From Candidatus Nitrosopumilus sp. (GTDB taxonomy: Archaea; Thermoproteota; Nitrososphaeria; Nitrososphaerales; Nitrosopumilaceae), in assembly GCA_003702525.1 (NCBI GenBank), contig REGJ01000001.1, positions 56,093 through 120,092 of the forward strand: a stretch of DNA of 64,000 bases, given 5' to 3'. The notes beneath the pieces were generated by a model. The model saw nothing but the letters and a program-made list of their open reading frames with translations, searched no databases and was not told the DNA's origin. The position numbers and the translations under genes were made by a program. Within the stretch, counting starts at the first letter, position 1. Each line of letters opens with the position of its first letter. Shown here in pieces: positions 7,927 to 14,267 of this stretch.

Positions 7927-8016
7927 ATGGATGATGAGAATTTACCAGCACAATGTCATCCAACAATAAAACCAAAAAAGAAAAAAGAAGAGATTAAGAA
8001 AAATGATACAGTGTAA
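7927..8016 (+). CDS. Possible 29-aa peptide overlapping the next gene
   Basis: MDDENLPAQCHPTIKPKKKK..., acidic then basic, ending inside the next gene with a 14-nt overlap. The overlap favours translational coupling if real. Confidence 0.35.
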   Translation: MDDENLPAQCHPTIKPKKKKEEIKKNDTV

Positions 8017-8152
8017 ATTATGTGGAACCCCCTTGGGAAAAGAACCAACTACAGAAGAATTAGAGAAACACTGGAAAAAGCATCATAATTGGCATTGGGA
8101 ATCAAATCAAGATAAATCACCTGAAGAAGCATTATTGAAAAAAAGAGACTAG
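8003..8152 (+). CDS. Zinc-finger-like mini-protein
   Basis: 49 aa, below the track cutoff. CKLC at residues 4-7 and a His cluster (HWKKHHNWHWE) about 18 residues on can form a C2H2-like site. The acidic C-terminus ends KKRD. No specific family. Confidence 0.5.
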   Translation: MIQCKLCGTPLGKEPTTEELEKHWKKHHNWHWESNQDKSPEEALLKKRD

Positions 8153-8153
8153 C

Positions 8154-8209
8154 AACGTCTTGGAATAGTGGTCGTTTATAGCATGCCTAGACCACCAATC
8201 GAAGACGTT
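8154..8209. other. Structured intergenic element with two nested stems
   Basis: AACGTCTT pairs with AAGACGTT (8 bp), and inside it GTGGTC pairs with GACCAC around a 17-nt loop. It begins 2 nt after a stop codon, so it may act as a 3' structure of that transcript. It lacks a T-tract. It overlaps the doubtful ORF at 8183. Confidence 0.4.
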
Positions 8210-8293
8210 ACTAATAGTTCAGGCTCAAAATATAAAAAAACCAACAACTGTTTTCCAAACGTTTGTTTAAAAAAAACTCAAAATCGAAACTAA
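8183..8293 (+). CDS. Doubtful 36-aa ORF
   Basis: MPRPPIEDVTNSSGSKYKK..., two cysteines, basic end. It begins inside the stem-loop element at 8154-8209, without a well-placed TATA box, so it may be chance. Confidence 0.2.
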   Translation: MPRPPIEDVTNSSGSKYKKTNNCFPNVCLKKTQNRN

Positions 8294-8345
8294 TGTACAC
8301 AAAAATTGCCAGACAATTTATCAATTTTGTAATGTAATCATATGC

Positions 8346-8483
8346 ATGAGAGAGGATTTTGCAGAGTACACAAAGTGTAGAACATGCGGAGTTGCATTGC
8401 TATATTGTGACTGCAACTGTCCATATTGTGGAAAAAGAGAAGCCTGTGAATGTGAAATGTCTTCGCTGAGAATCACGCACTAA
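8346..8483 (+). CDS. Cys-rich zinc-binding mini-protein
   Basis: 45 aa with nine cysteines arranged CRTC, CDCNC, PYC, C and CEC. Probably binds two zinc ions. The short form CDCNCPYCG resembles the CxCxCH cores at 9906 and 40417. No known family. Confidence 0.55.
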   Translation: MREDFAEYTKCRTCGVALLYCDCNCPYCGKREACECEMSSLRITH

Positions 8484-8573
8484 TTCTCTTTTTTATTTTA
8501 AAATTATTTTTCAGCTAGATACTGAGAAAAAATTTACTTTTGATCAATAATAGAAATTTTGTAATTAGGGCAC

Positions 8574-8807
8574 ATGTCAGTAATAGAGGCATATGATATC
8601 AAGGCACGCAAAAAAGTGTCAATGAAAGACCCACAACCATATCTTATGAAGAATGGTTCATGGGCACTAAAAGGAACTAGCTCTGAGACTGGGATCAAAT
8701 TATTCAAAATTGTCGGAAGAACAAAACCATCAATTACCCAGTCAAGATTTGAAGCATTCAAAAATCTGTTTACAAGCAGAAAATGTGAATGTGACAAAGA
8801 TTGCTAG
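8574..8807 (+). CDS. DUF5679-like protein lacking the zinc cysteines
   Basis: 77 aa. AYDIKARKKVSMKDPQPY, MKNGSWALKG and IKLFKIVG follow the pattern of DUF5679 zinc ribbons (AYCVKCRKKVEM..., MKNGRPA..G.C..CGTK.F.I). The four ribbon cysteines are replaced: CxxC by DIKA and the second pair within TSSETG. A separate Cys cluster (KCECDKDC) closes the protein. Likely keeps the fold but not the metal site. Family match is recalled, not searched. Confidence 0.6.
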   Translation: MSVIEAYDIKARKKVSMKDPQPYLMKNGSWALKGTSSETGIKLFKIVGRTKPSITQSRFEAFKNLFTSRKCECDKDC

Positions 8808-8875
8808 TTATTTTTTTCTTGCAAAGATTTTCAAGCATTAGAAAGAATTAATGTGAGATTTTTTTTAGAAATTTC

Positions 8876-9343
8876 ATGTCATTTGAGATTGACTGGAGGA
8901 AAAATTTTTACGGTATATCATGGGCCCATGAAAAAGATAGAATAGTTGTCTCAATAGTCTTTGAAGATAAAGACGAGGCAGTGGAGATTTCAAGAAATAT
9001 TGAAAATTGGAGTGAAAAATTCACTAGATTAACAATTATTGAGAAAGAAGAAGATGAATTTGCACTTTGCTGTTACCAGGACCCTCAAGTTTCAAAGAGT
9101 GATAAGCATATTGGCTTGTTCAGAACAGGAATGAGACAAAGTAGTGGGTATAATCAAGTAAAACCAATCATAGAAGAAAAGGCACCTTTATTGCAAATTG
9201 CTTTTGCATCAGATGCAATAGATATTACCACATATGAGGAGGTATCAAAACTCATCCCAATTAGAAAATTCAGAATTATCAATGAAAAAGATTTGAAAAA
9301 ACAAGAATACTACTATGAAAAAATGTCAACTCTATCAAAGTAA
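8876..9343 (+). CDS. Hypothetical protein
   Basis: 155 aa, soluble, mixed alpha/beta, with an ACT- or ferredoxin-like look to the first half (IVVSIVFEDKDEAVEISRNIE) but no motif that decides a family. A strong hairpin follows its stop at once. Probably monocistronic. Confidence 0.55.
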   Translation: MSFEIDWRKNFYGISWAHEKDRIVVSIVFEDKDEAVEISRNIENWSEKFTRLTIIEKEEDEFALCCYQDPQVSKSDKHIGLFRTGMRQSSGYNQVKPIIEEKAPLLQIAFASDAIDITTYEEVSKLIPIRKFRIINEKDLKKQEYYYEKMSTLSK

Positions 9344-9346
9344 AAA

Positions 9347-9381
9347 ATGGTAAGATTCAAAATAATTTTGAATCATACCAT
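9347..9381. terminator. Long perfect-like hairpin after 8876-9343
   Basis: Sixteen base pairs with a single mismatch (ATGGTA..GATTCAAAAT against its complement) and a loop of a few nt begin 3 nt after the stop. No T-tract follows, so it may serve as 3'-end protection or processing rather than classic termination. Confidence 0.5.
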
Positions 9382-9502
9382 CTATGGTCGGGTAACCAGT
9401 ATAATCAAAATTTGATATAAAGAATAACTACTGATTTGTTCATATTTTTGATACTGATGAATCGTTCATTCTTGTTAAATAGAAAATTTCCCATCTCTAA
9501 TT

Positions 9503-9583
9503 ATGAATAATAACAATTACAATTCATCTTGGGAAGAGGCAATCGGCCTTTCATGGCTAATGTCTGAGGAAGACCATGCCTAA
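9503..9583 (+). CDS. Possible 26-aa peptide
   Basis: MNNNNYNSSWEEAIGLSWL..., acidic end. The stop overlaps the start of the next short ORF. Reality uncertain. Confidence 0.3.
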   Translation: MNNNNYNSSWEEAIGLSWLMSEEDHA

Positions 9584-9644
9584 ACTCTCATGTAGCCCAG
9601 ATTGCTGGTGCAAAAAAACACAGAACATCGACGAAATACCTTAG
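9576..9644 (+). CDS. Possible 22-aa Cys peptide
   Basis: MPKLSCSPDCWCKKTQ... with C-x3-C-x-C, overlapping the previous ORF by 8 nt. Fits the Cys-rich mini-protein theme but very short. Confidence 0.3.
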   Translation: MPKLSCSPDCWCKKTQNIDEIP

Positions 9645-9704
9645 AAAATCTAAGGATTATTTTTTATTTTTAATACATAAATTCCATAATTAGAAAAAGA
9701 GAGC

Positions 9705-9863
9705 ATGCATTGTGATGATAAAAGAACTCTATTTGTTTTAAAACAAGGAATCGAAGAAACATGGGATTTGTTAAGAAAATCCGATTTTGCAGACGAGAAT
9801 TTGGTAAAAAAACTCAATGAAGAGATACAAGAGTATTTTGAATACAAATCAGCAAGCAAGTGA
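9705..9863 (+). CDS. Small helical protein
   Basis: 52 aa, charged, predicted helical (LKQGIEETWDLLRKSDFADENLVKKLNEE). Its protein-like composition makes it the better choice over the minus-strand track ORF 9650-9859. Confidence 0.5.
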   Translation: MHCDDKRTLFVLKQGIEETWDLLRKSDFADENLVKKLNEEIQEYFEYKSASK

Positions 9864-9905
9864 AATTCTTAAGTAATATTTTGGTTCAGTATACAGGGTT
9901 TTAGA

Positions 9906-10037
9906 TTGTCACAGTTAGAGCACACCAAAGAATGCAAGTACAGGATGGATAATGATATGCCACATACCAATTGTTATTGTCAATGTCACAAAATCATCAT
10001 GGCAGATTCAAAAAATATGGAATCAAGAACTTTTTGA
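9906..10037 (+). CDS. CxCxCHK mini-protein
   Basis: 43 aa from a TTG start, below the track cutoff. The core TNCYCQCHK shares C-x-C-x-CHK with the 35-aa protein at 40417 (NSCSCDCHK). An upstream Cys and His could complete a metal site. Its end overlaps the convergent gene 10023-10259. Confidence 0.5.
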   Translation: MSQLEHTKECKYRMDNDMPHTNCYCQCHKIIMADSKNMESRTF

Positions 10038-10259
10038 GTCATTCTGAGGTTCAAAATTTTCAATAATTTCATTGACACGAATCAATATTGTTTCTTTGAT
10101 CTGTTCTTGAGTCATTCCAGAGGTATGCATAAGTTTCATCTGATCAAGTAATGCAAAATGAACGCGTCCTTGAAGATAATCAACGATGCCAAATCCTTTC
10201 TTGGGAAATTCTGTAACAAATAACTCATGTTCAGAGAAATCAGAGGAATTATCAGTCAT
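10023..10259 (-). CDS. Hypothetical protein
   Basis: 78 aa, soluble, no known domain. The middle (RVHFALLDQMKLMHTSGMTQEQIKE) is helical. Divergent from the gene at 10329, sharing an intergenic region of about 70 nt. Confidence 0.55.
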   Translation of the reverse strand: MTDNSSDFSEHELFVTEFPKKGFGIVDYLQGRVHFALLDQMKLMHTSGMTQEQIKETILIRVNEIIENFEPQNDSKSS

Positions 10260-10328
10260 GGGTCAATTTAGCAAAAACCAGTTATAAAATTACCAAATAC
10301 TCATAAAACTAGGCGGTAGATTTGAGAC

Positions 10329-10679
10329 ATGACGGAATTTATTCACAAGCCATATGACAAAATATACGTTCGAGATATGATCAAACTCGATTTAGATGAT
10401 CTTATTGGCATGATGTCTTCTTTAGAATCCGCAAATGCCTATTGGGTTGATGGAGTGTTATTTGCCAGTTTTGCCATGACTGAATCTGAAGAATTGGCCA
10501 AAAAAGAGATGCAAAATGAGATGTATCTAGATAAAATTATTTTTGCAAAATACGAAAACTATTCCAAGACAGTAAAATCTTCAACCAATCTAGAAATCGG
10601 TGTACTAAACATGCGTAAAAGCAAGTTGTATAGAGACTTGATTGCATGGTTAAAATCACAACCGATTTGGAATGAATAA
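10329..10679 (+). CDS. Hypothetical protein
   Basis: 116 aa, soluble, mixed helix and strand, no motif recognised. ATG start with an AT-rich upstream region shared with 10023-10259. Converges on the zinc mini-protein gene 10702-10875. Confidence 0.6.
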   Translation: MTEFIHKPYDKIYVRDMIKLDLDDLIGMMSSLESANAYWVDGVLFASFAMTESEELAKKEMQNEMYLDKIIFAKYENYSKTVKSSTNLEIGVLNMRKSKLYRDLIAWLKSQPIWNE

Positions 10680-10701
10680 GATATACAAATAATTTTTGAG
10701 T

Positions 10702-10875
10702 CTAGTTTGAAAGAATTGTATGGTCCATATGCATCATCATACATTGCATGTGAATTTCTTCATCTGTAGTGTGGCCAACTTTACCACATGTGAATTGGTT
10801 TGGTTTATTGCACACGTTACATTTTTTGTAAACATACAATTGTTCACCACATTTTCTACATGAATCATCTTTCAT
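10702..10875 (-). CDS. Zinc-ribbon mini-protein
   Basis: 57 aa, missed by the track. CRKC (residues 6-9) and CNVC (19-22) form a ribbon; a further C, H and Met/His-rich tail (HMQCMMMHMDH) could bind a soft metal such as copper. A TTTAAAT box about 30 nt upstream supports the ATG as leaderless. Divergent from 11012, with the CTAATTAG array between. Confidence 0.6.
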   Translation of the reverse strand: MKDDSCRKCGEQLYVYKKCNVCNKPNQFTCGKVGHTTDEEIHMQCMMMHMDHTILSN

Positions 10876-10925
10876 GAATTGTATTTGTTAAAATTGGATT
10901 TAAACCATAGTAAAATTAGATCAAA

Positions 10926-10973
10926 CTAATTAGGTGATGCTAATTAGTTTCCACTAATTAGAAGAGACTAATT
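10926..10973. promoter_or_regulatory. Array of CTAATTAG palindromes at 14-bp period
   Basis: CTAATTAG begins at 10926, 10940 and 10954, and CTAATTTT at 10968: four sites at exactly 14-bp steps. The spacers (GTGATG, TTTCCA, AAGAGA) are unrelated, so this is an array of sites rather than a duplicated unit. It lies between two divergent leaderless genes and just upstream of the TATA-like TTTAATA of 11012. Inferred to be an operator for a multimeric regulator. Confidence 0.65.
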
Positions 10974-11011
10974 TTCAAAGCATTTAATAGAAAAATTTTC
11001 TATAACAGAGC

Positions 11012-11101
11012 ATGGAAAAAAATTGCAAAGTTTGTGGAAAATATTTTGATTCAAACTCCAGAGTTTGTTCTATGGAATGTACATTAATTTCCGGATACTA
11101 A
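11012..11101 (+). CDS. 29-aa zinc-finger peptide
   Basis: MEKNCKVCGKYF... with CKVC and then C-x3-C (RVCSMEC), a treble-clef or FCS-like knuckle. TTTAATA about 26 nt upstream supports a leaderless ATG. Likely controlled by the CTAATTAG array. Confidence 0.5.
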   Translation: MEKNCKVCGKYFDSNSRVCSMECTLISGY

Positions 11102-11132
11102 TTTTAAAATAATATTCTTTTAACAAATAATC

Positions 11133-11342
11133 ATGAATGATGAAACTGATCTTAAAGAAAAAATTTTAGAATTTATTAAAAACAGATCAGAAATTAATGA
11201 AACAACTGCTACACGACACATTCATCGAAGATTTGGAATGCCAGAAGAAGAAATTGAAAAAATACTAGAGGGGTTGTTTGAAGAAAACAAAATAAAGAAA
11301 ATCTATGATGAAGAATATCAAGAAAACAGGTTCAAAATATGA
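11133..11342 (+). CDS. Small winged-helix protein
   Basis: 69 aa. Helix-turn-helix pattern (LKEKILEFIKNRSEINETTATRHI then EEEIEKILEGLFEENKI) followed by a short wing (KKIYDEEYQENRFKI). Resembles stand-alone archaeal winged-helix proteins. No effector domain. It follows the peptide gene 11012 by 31 nt and is a candidate regulator in this neighbourhood. Confidence 0.55.
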   Translation: MNDETDLKEKILEFIKNRSEINETTATRHIHRRFGMPEEEIEKILEGLFEENKIKKIYDEEYQENRFKI

Positions 11343-11384
11343 TTTCAAATCAATCTTTTTAAGAGAATGGTTTGAGAAAAAATC

Positions 11385-11909
11385 ATGGCACTAAAATCAG
11401 AAAAATCAATTAAAGAGTATCTTCAAAAATTACCCGATGACACCATAATCAAGTACTATCTAGATGTAGAATACAGCCCATTCCCAATCCTAGTAATTGA
11501 AGAGTATACTAGACGGTTCAAGAAAAAGACAAAAAATGAGATTATCAAAGATTTGAAGTATCAAAGTAGGTTAGCACGCAGAAAGACCCAAGAATTGGGA
11601 AAAATGGCAAAAAAACGCAAACTTGTGGATGATGTAACTAAACAAAAATCAGATGAAATCATCAAGCATGCAAAAAAGAGAGGGTTTGAAATTAGTCAAG
11701 CAATTTCAAAAAAGAAAGCAAAACTTACCACTAAACTCAGAAAAACAGCAAAATCAGGAACTGTCAAAAAAAGAATTTCAACGAAACTAAAGACATCCAC
11801 GCAAAAACATCTAGAAGAATTAGAAAAGTTGGGAGAATTGAAAAAGAAAGGACTAATCACTGCCAAAGAGTTTCAAGATACTAAGAAAAAGATCCTAGCA
11901 AAAATCTAA
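11385..11909 (+). CDS. Basic protein with C-terminal SHOCT-like domain
   Basis: 174 aa. The N-terminus (to about residue 45) is globular; the middle (50-135) is a Lys/Arg-rich helical segment. The last 32 residues (LEELEKLGELKKKGLITAKEF...) match the SHOCT pattern (L..L..L...G.IT..EF...K..IL), a short oligomerisation domain. Probably nucleic-acid binding and oligomeric. Follows the wHTH gene by 42 nt. Confidence 0.65.
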   Translation: MALKSEKSIKEYLQKLPDDTIIKYYLDVEYSPFPILVIEEYTRRFKKKTKNEIIKDLKYQSRLARRKTQELGKMAKKRKLVDDVTKQKSDEIIKHAKKRGFEISQAISKKKAKLTTKLRKTAKSGTVKKRISTKLKTSTQKHLEELEKLGELKKKGLITAKEFQDTKKKILAKI

Positions 11910-11933
11910 ACATATTTGGAGTGGTTATTCAAA

Positions 11934-12365
11934 TCAAGAATTTTGATTTGTTTTGAACATAGAAATCCAGTTATCCATCAACTTTCTGTTCATATCAACA
12001 AAAGTTTTGGAATTATCATTCAATGTTTTTGCATAGTTTTTGTTTTGTTCAATATTTGTAACGGTCATTTTATGCAATAGTGAACGAAATTTTATTGTCT
12101 CATCAGACATGTTTTCAATAATGTCTTTTGCAGTATCAGGAAATGAATAGTCAAGTCCAGATTTGTTAAAAAATTCTTTTTGAAGAGATAATTGTGAATT
12201 TACATAGTTTTTCCATAATTTGTAATACTCGTTTTGTAAATCAAATAACGTTTGTTGAATGTGAGGAACGTTTTGTTCTATTTCAAGAAAATATTTTTGG
12301 TTTATTTTTTCAAATAATTCAAAATTATCATTTTGAGAGTTTTTAGACATTGATTTTTTTATCAA
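11934..12365 (-). CDS. Helical protein, phasin-like
   Basis: 143 aa, almost entirely amphipathic helix, rich in N, Q and K, without Cys or membrane segment. The pattern (FEKINQKYFLEIEQ, NYVNSQLSLQKEFF) recalls phasin-type polyhydroxyalkanoate granule proteins, but this is only a fold-level impression. The true start may be the internal ATG of MSKNSQND (12350). Confidence 0.5.
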   Translation of the reverse strand: MIKKSMSKNSQNDNFELFEKINQKYFLEIEQNVPHIQQTLFDLQNEYYKLWKNYVNSQLSLQKEFFNKSGLDYSFPDTAKDIIENMSDETIKFRSLLHKMTVTNIEQNKNYAKTLNDNSKTFVDMNRKLMDNWISMFKTNQNS

Positions 12366-12457
12366 TTGTATGAATTTAAACTAGCAGGTAAAAATCAAGC
12401 ACAAAATTATTCTAAAAAATGAAATGAATATACACTAGTGAGTTATAGTCAAGTCAA

Positions 12458-12757
12458 ATGATTACTTTTGAAAATAGAATTCGCTATGAATATAAGATAA
12501 AAACAGCCAAAGTAGATACACTTGTAAATTCAATATTAACACACAGAGACCCAAAAAGTCAAGAAGCCAAAGATGCATCAAGGTTTCTTGATATCTTAAT
12601 TACAGAAATTGATAGGTTTTATGAAGAACATAGTGATCTTTTATCAAAAAAGGGGAAATTACCACACCCACGTTCGCGATTACCAGAAAACAAAGAGTGG
12701 AATGCTAATGCAGAAAAATATTATGAAAAAAATCCTCGTAAGAGGCCTAGAAAATAA
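12458..12757 (+). CDS. Hypothetical protein, paralogue of 16863-17195
   Basis: 99 aa. Helical with a basic end (NPRKRPRK). The stretch EAKDASRFLDILITEIDRFY...LLSKKGKLP aligns with EAKKFQDLVKLLLGEIEAYF...VLTKYGVLP in the protein at 16863. The two form a small family in this window. Function unknown. Confidence 0.6.
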   Translation: MITFENRIRYEYKIKTAKVDTLVNSILTHRDPKSQEAKDASRFLDILITEIDRFYEEHSDLLSKKGKLPHPRSRLPENKEWNANAEKYYEKNPRKRPRK

Positions 12758-12791
12758 AAGAAAAAGAAATTAGATTTTTGGAATTATTTCA

Positions 12792-13523
12792 TTAATGGCA
12801 AGATGCACAGTTACATCCTTTGCCACAATTACAAACTCCATCTTCAGAACATGTACATCCTTCAGAATCTGCTTCACATGCCATTCCGTGTTTCATATCG
12901 CCACAAGAGCATCCGTGTTCACCGTCGCCACAAGAGCATCCGTGTTCACCGTCGCCACAAGAGCATCCGTGTTCACCGTCGCCACAAGAGCATCCGTGTT
13001 CACCGTCGCCACAAGAGCATCCGTGCATTGCATCTCCGCAATTACATCCAGGACAATCACATCCGTCTGGACCACAATCACATCCATGATGATATTTTTC
13101 ACCCATCATCTTTTTCATATGCTTCATGTGATCTTTGAAGTCCATAGATTGCATTTTTTCATACATTCTATCAAACATCTTCATCATGTGAGATTTTTCT
13201 GAATCAGTCATTGAATCCCATGCAGAAACAAGTTGCATTCTATGAAGTTCAAATAATCTCTCCATTTTGGCCATAGCCATTTGGGATGTTATGGAAGAAT
13301 CACTCAATGCAGGTAATGCTTTACGCTCTCCTGTGGAAGTAAAGTCTTCAGGAGTACATAGTCTGTCACCACAAACTTTGTCTTTAGTAGCCAGTCCGTA
13401 CTTCATACTTTTTGTACCTTGAGCTTTTACAGCATCAGCAGTTTGTATTAAATCGATTTGACCAACAATTGCCATCGATAAAACAATAGCAACTAGAAAC
13501 AAAGCAGAGTATCGAGTTTTCAT
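12792..13523 (-). CDS. Secreted Cys/His/Met-rich repeat protein, probable metal binder
   Basis: 243 aa. Residues 1-32 are a signal peptide (basic start, hydrophobic core, cleavage near ADA-VKA). A VCGDRLC motif follows, then a helical Met/His-rich part (HMMKMFDRMYEKM, HMKHMKKMM). The C-terminal third is a Cys-rich array with four identical GCSCGDGEH units plus related ones. The ligand set suits copper or zinc, like an extracytoplasmic metallothionein. In copper-dependent ammonia oxidisers, copper storage or buffering is a reasonable guess, not shown here. Confidence 0.7.
   Translation of the reverse strand: MKTRYSALFLVAIVLSMAIVGQIDLIQTADAVKAQGTKSMKYGLATKDKVCGDRLCTPEDFTSTGERKALPALSDSSITSQMAMAKMERLFELHRMQLVSAWDSMTDSEKSHMMKMFDRMYEKMQSMDFKDHMKHMKKMMGEKYHHGCDCGPDGCDCPGCNCGDAMHGCSCGDGEHGCSCGDGEHGCSCGDGEHGCSCGDGEHGCSCGDMKHGMACEADSEGCTCSEDGVCNCGKGCNCASCH
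12901..13035 (-). repeat. 27-nt tandem repeat in coding sequence
   Basis: Four identical 27-nt units and a diverging fifth encode GCSCGDGEH inside 12792-13523. Identity at third codon positions points to recent slippage or recombination, so copy number may vary between strains. Confidence 0.9.
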
Positions 13524-13624
13524 TATTAAATCAAATTATGAATTTCTTAATAATAAAGATGCACATTTTCATTCTTGAAAATAACATGTCTCTTTTTATG
13601 ACAAAAGGGTAGTTCTTAGAGATA

Positions 13625-13638
13625 TCCCAAATTTGGGA
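13625..13638. promoter_or_regulatory. 14-bp perfect palindrome TCCCAAATTTGGGA
   Basis: A complete palindrome in the 152-nt divergent region between the metal-binding repeat protein (12792, minus) and the small gene at 13676. It lies just upstream of the TATA-like CTTTTAAG of 13676. A candidate operator for a dimeric regulator. Confidence 0.5.
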
Positions 13639-13675
13639 AGTTCCAAGCTTGCTTTTAAGAATAAATTCATAATTT

Positions 13676-13792
13676 ATGATGATGGACAAAGTTCCAAATC
13701 ACACCCTAATAGGAGAATGTGAGGAAGAGTTTTTCATGTTAGAAGAGAAGATCAAGTTCATAGAAGAATTAATTCAAGAAATTAGTGATTAG
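13676..13792 (+). CDS. Acidic 38-aa peptide
   Basis: MMMDKVPNHTLIGECEEEFF..., acidic and helical with one Cys. CTTTTAAG about 22-25 nt upstream supports one of the three tandem ATGs as a leaderless start. Its stop lies in the left arm of the hairpin at 13787. Confidence 0.45.
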   Translation: MMMDKVPNHTLIGECEEEFFMLEEKIKFIEELIQEISD

Positions 13793-13811
13793 TTAAGAAA
13801 ATTAACTAATC
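13787..13811. terminator. Bidirectional hairpin holding both stop codons
   Basis: GATTAGTTAA-GAAAA-TTAACTAATC is a perfect 10-bp stem. The plus gene ends with TAG in the left arm and the minus gene with TAG in the right arm, so the element is symmetric for both transcripts. Confidence 0.6.
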
Positions 13812-13874
13812 TTCATCGAAGTCATAATCATCGTCATCATAACATTCGATGAAATCAAATTCTTCGTATTTCAT
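13806..13874 (-). CDS. 22-aa very acidic peptide
   Basis: MKYEEFDFIECYDDDDYDF... with more than half Asp/Glu and aromatic residues. It ends in the shared hairpin with 13676-13792, which supports a real convergent transcript. Confidence 0.35.
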   Translation of the reverse strand: MKYEEFDFIECYDDDDYDFDED

Positions 13875-13994
13875 GATTTATGATAAATTTCAAAGTAAAT
13901 ACAACTTCAGTAAAGGAACTATGCAATTCTATGATTCTATATAGTTGAATTAAGCCTAGAAATTCTCAAATATTGTCACAATCAAAAACCAAAC

Positions 13995-14189
13995 ATGGAG
14001 CCTCCAACTGAGATAAATTCAGTATATTGGGATGAAAAAACAAAATCATGGCAATACAAGATTGTGCCAGTTGAAGAATACCACGGATTTACAGAATGTC
14101 AACACTGTAGAAGGCCAATGTCCCATAACATAAAGAGTGAAGGAGAATTCAAAGTGGTTTATGTAAAATGTGGGTGTGTTAGAGAATGA
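13995..14189 (+). CDS. Small zinc-ribbon protein
   Basis: 64 aa. CQHC (residues 35-38) and CGC near the end form a zinc site after a beta-rich N-terminus (SVYWDEKTKSWQYKIVPVEEY). Convergent with the TM peptide gene at 14190, adjacent without a gap. Confidence 0.55.
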   Translation: MEPPTEINSVYWDEKTKSWQYKIVPVEEYHGFTECQHCRRPMSHNIKSEGEFKVVYVKCGCVRE

Positions 14190-14267
14190 TTATTTTCCAT
14201 AAGACATGTAGATTAAAACTCCTGACAGAATAACAATCAAAATTGCTGGAGGTATCCAAGACTTCAT
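14190..14267 (-). CDS. 25-aa TM peptide coupled to a nuclease gene
   Basis: MKSWIPPAILIVILSGVLIYM... is one membrane helix. Its ATG overlaps the TGA of the nuclease gene 14264-14935 in the arrangement ATGA, which strongly suggests translational coupling and hence a real gene. Confidence 0.5.
   Translation of the reverse strand: MKSWIPPAILIVILSGVLIYMSYGK

Noticed and set aside
8534-8797. Minus-strand 87-aa ORF
   Set aside because: Shadow of the DUF5679-like gene 8574-8807.
9650-9859. Minus-strand 69-aa track ORF
   Set aside because: The plus-strand ORF 9705-9863 has far better protein-like composition.
12901-13035. CRISPR-like array from 27-nt units
   Set aside because: Units are contiguous with no spacers and lie in frame inside a secreted-protein gene; no cas genes are near.
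12795-13202. Plus-strand ORFs 12795-13202, 12803-13138, 12820-13089 and minus 12893-13102
   Set aside because: Shadows of the repeat region of 12792-13523; the minus frame has the signal peptide and Cys pattern.
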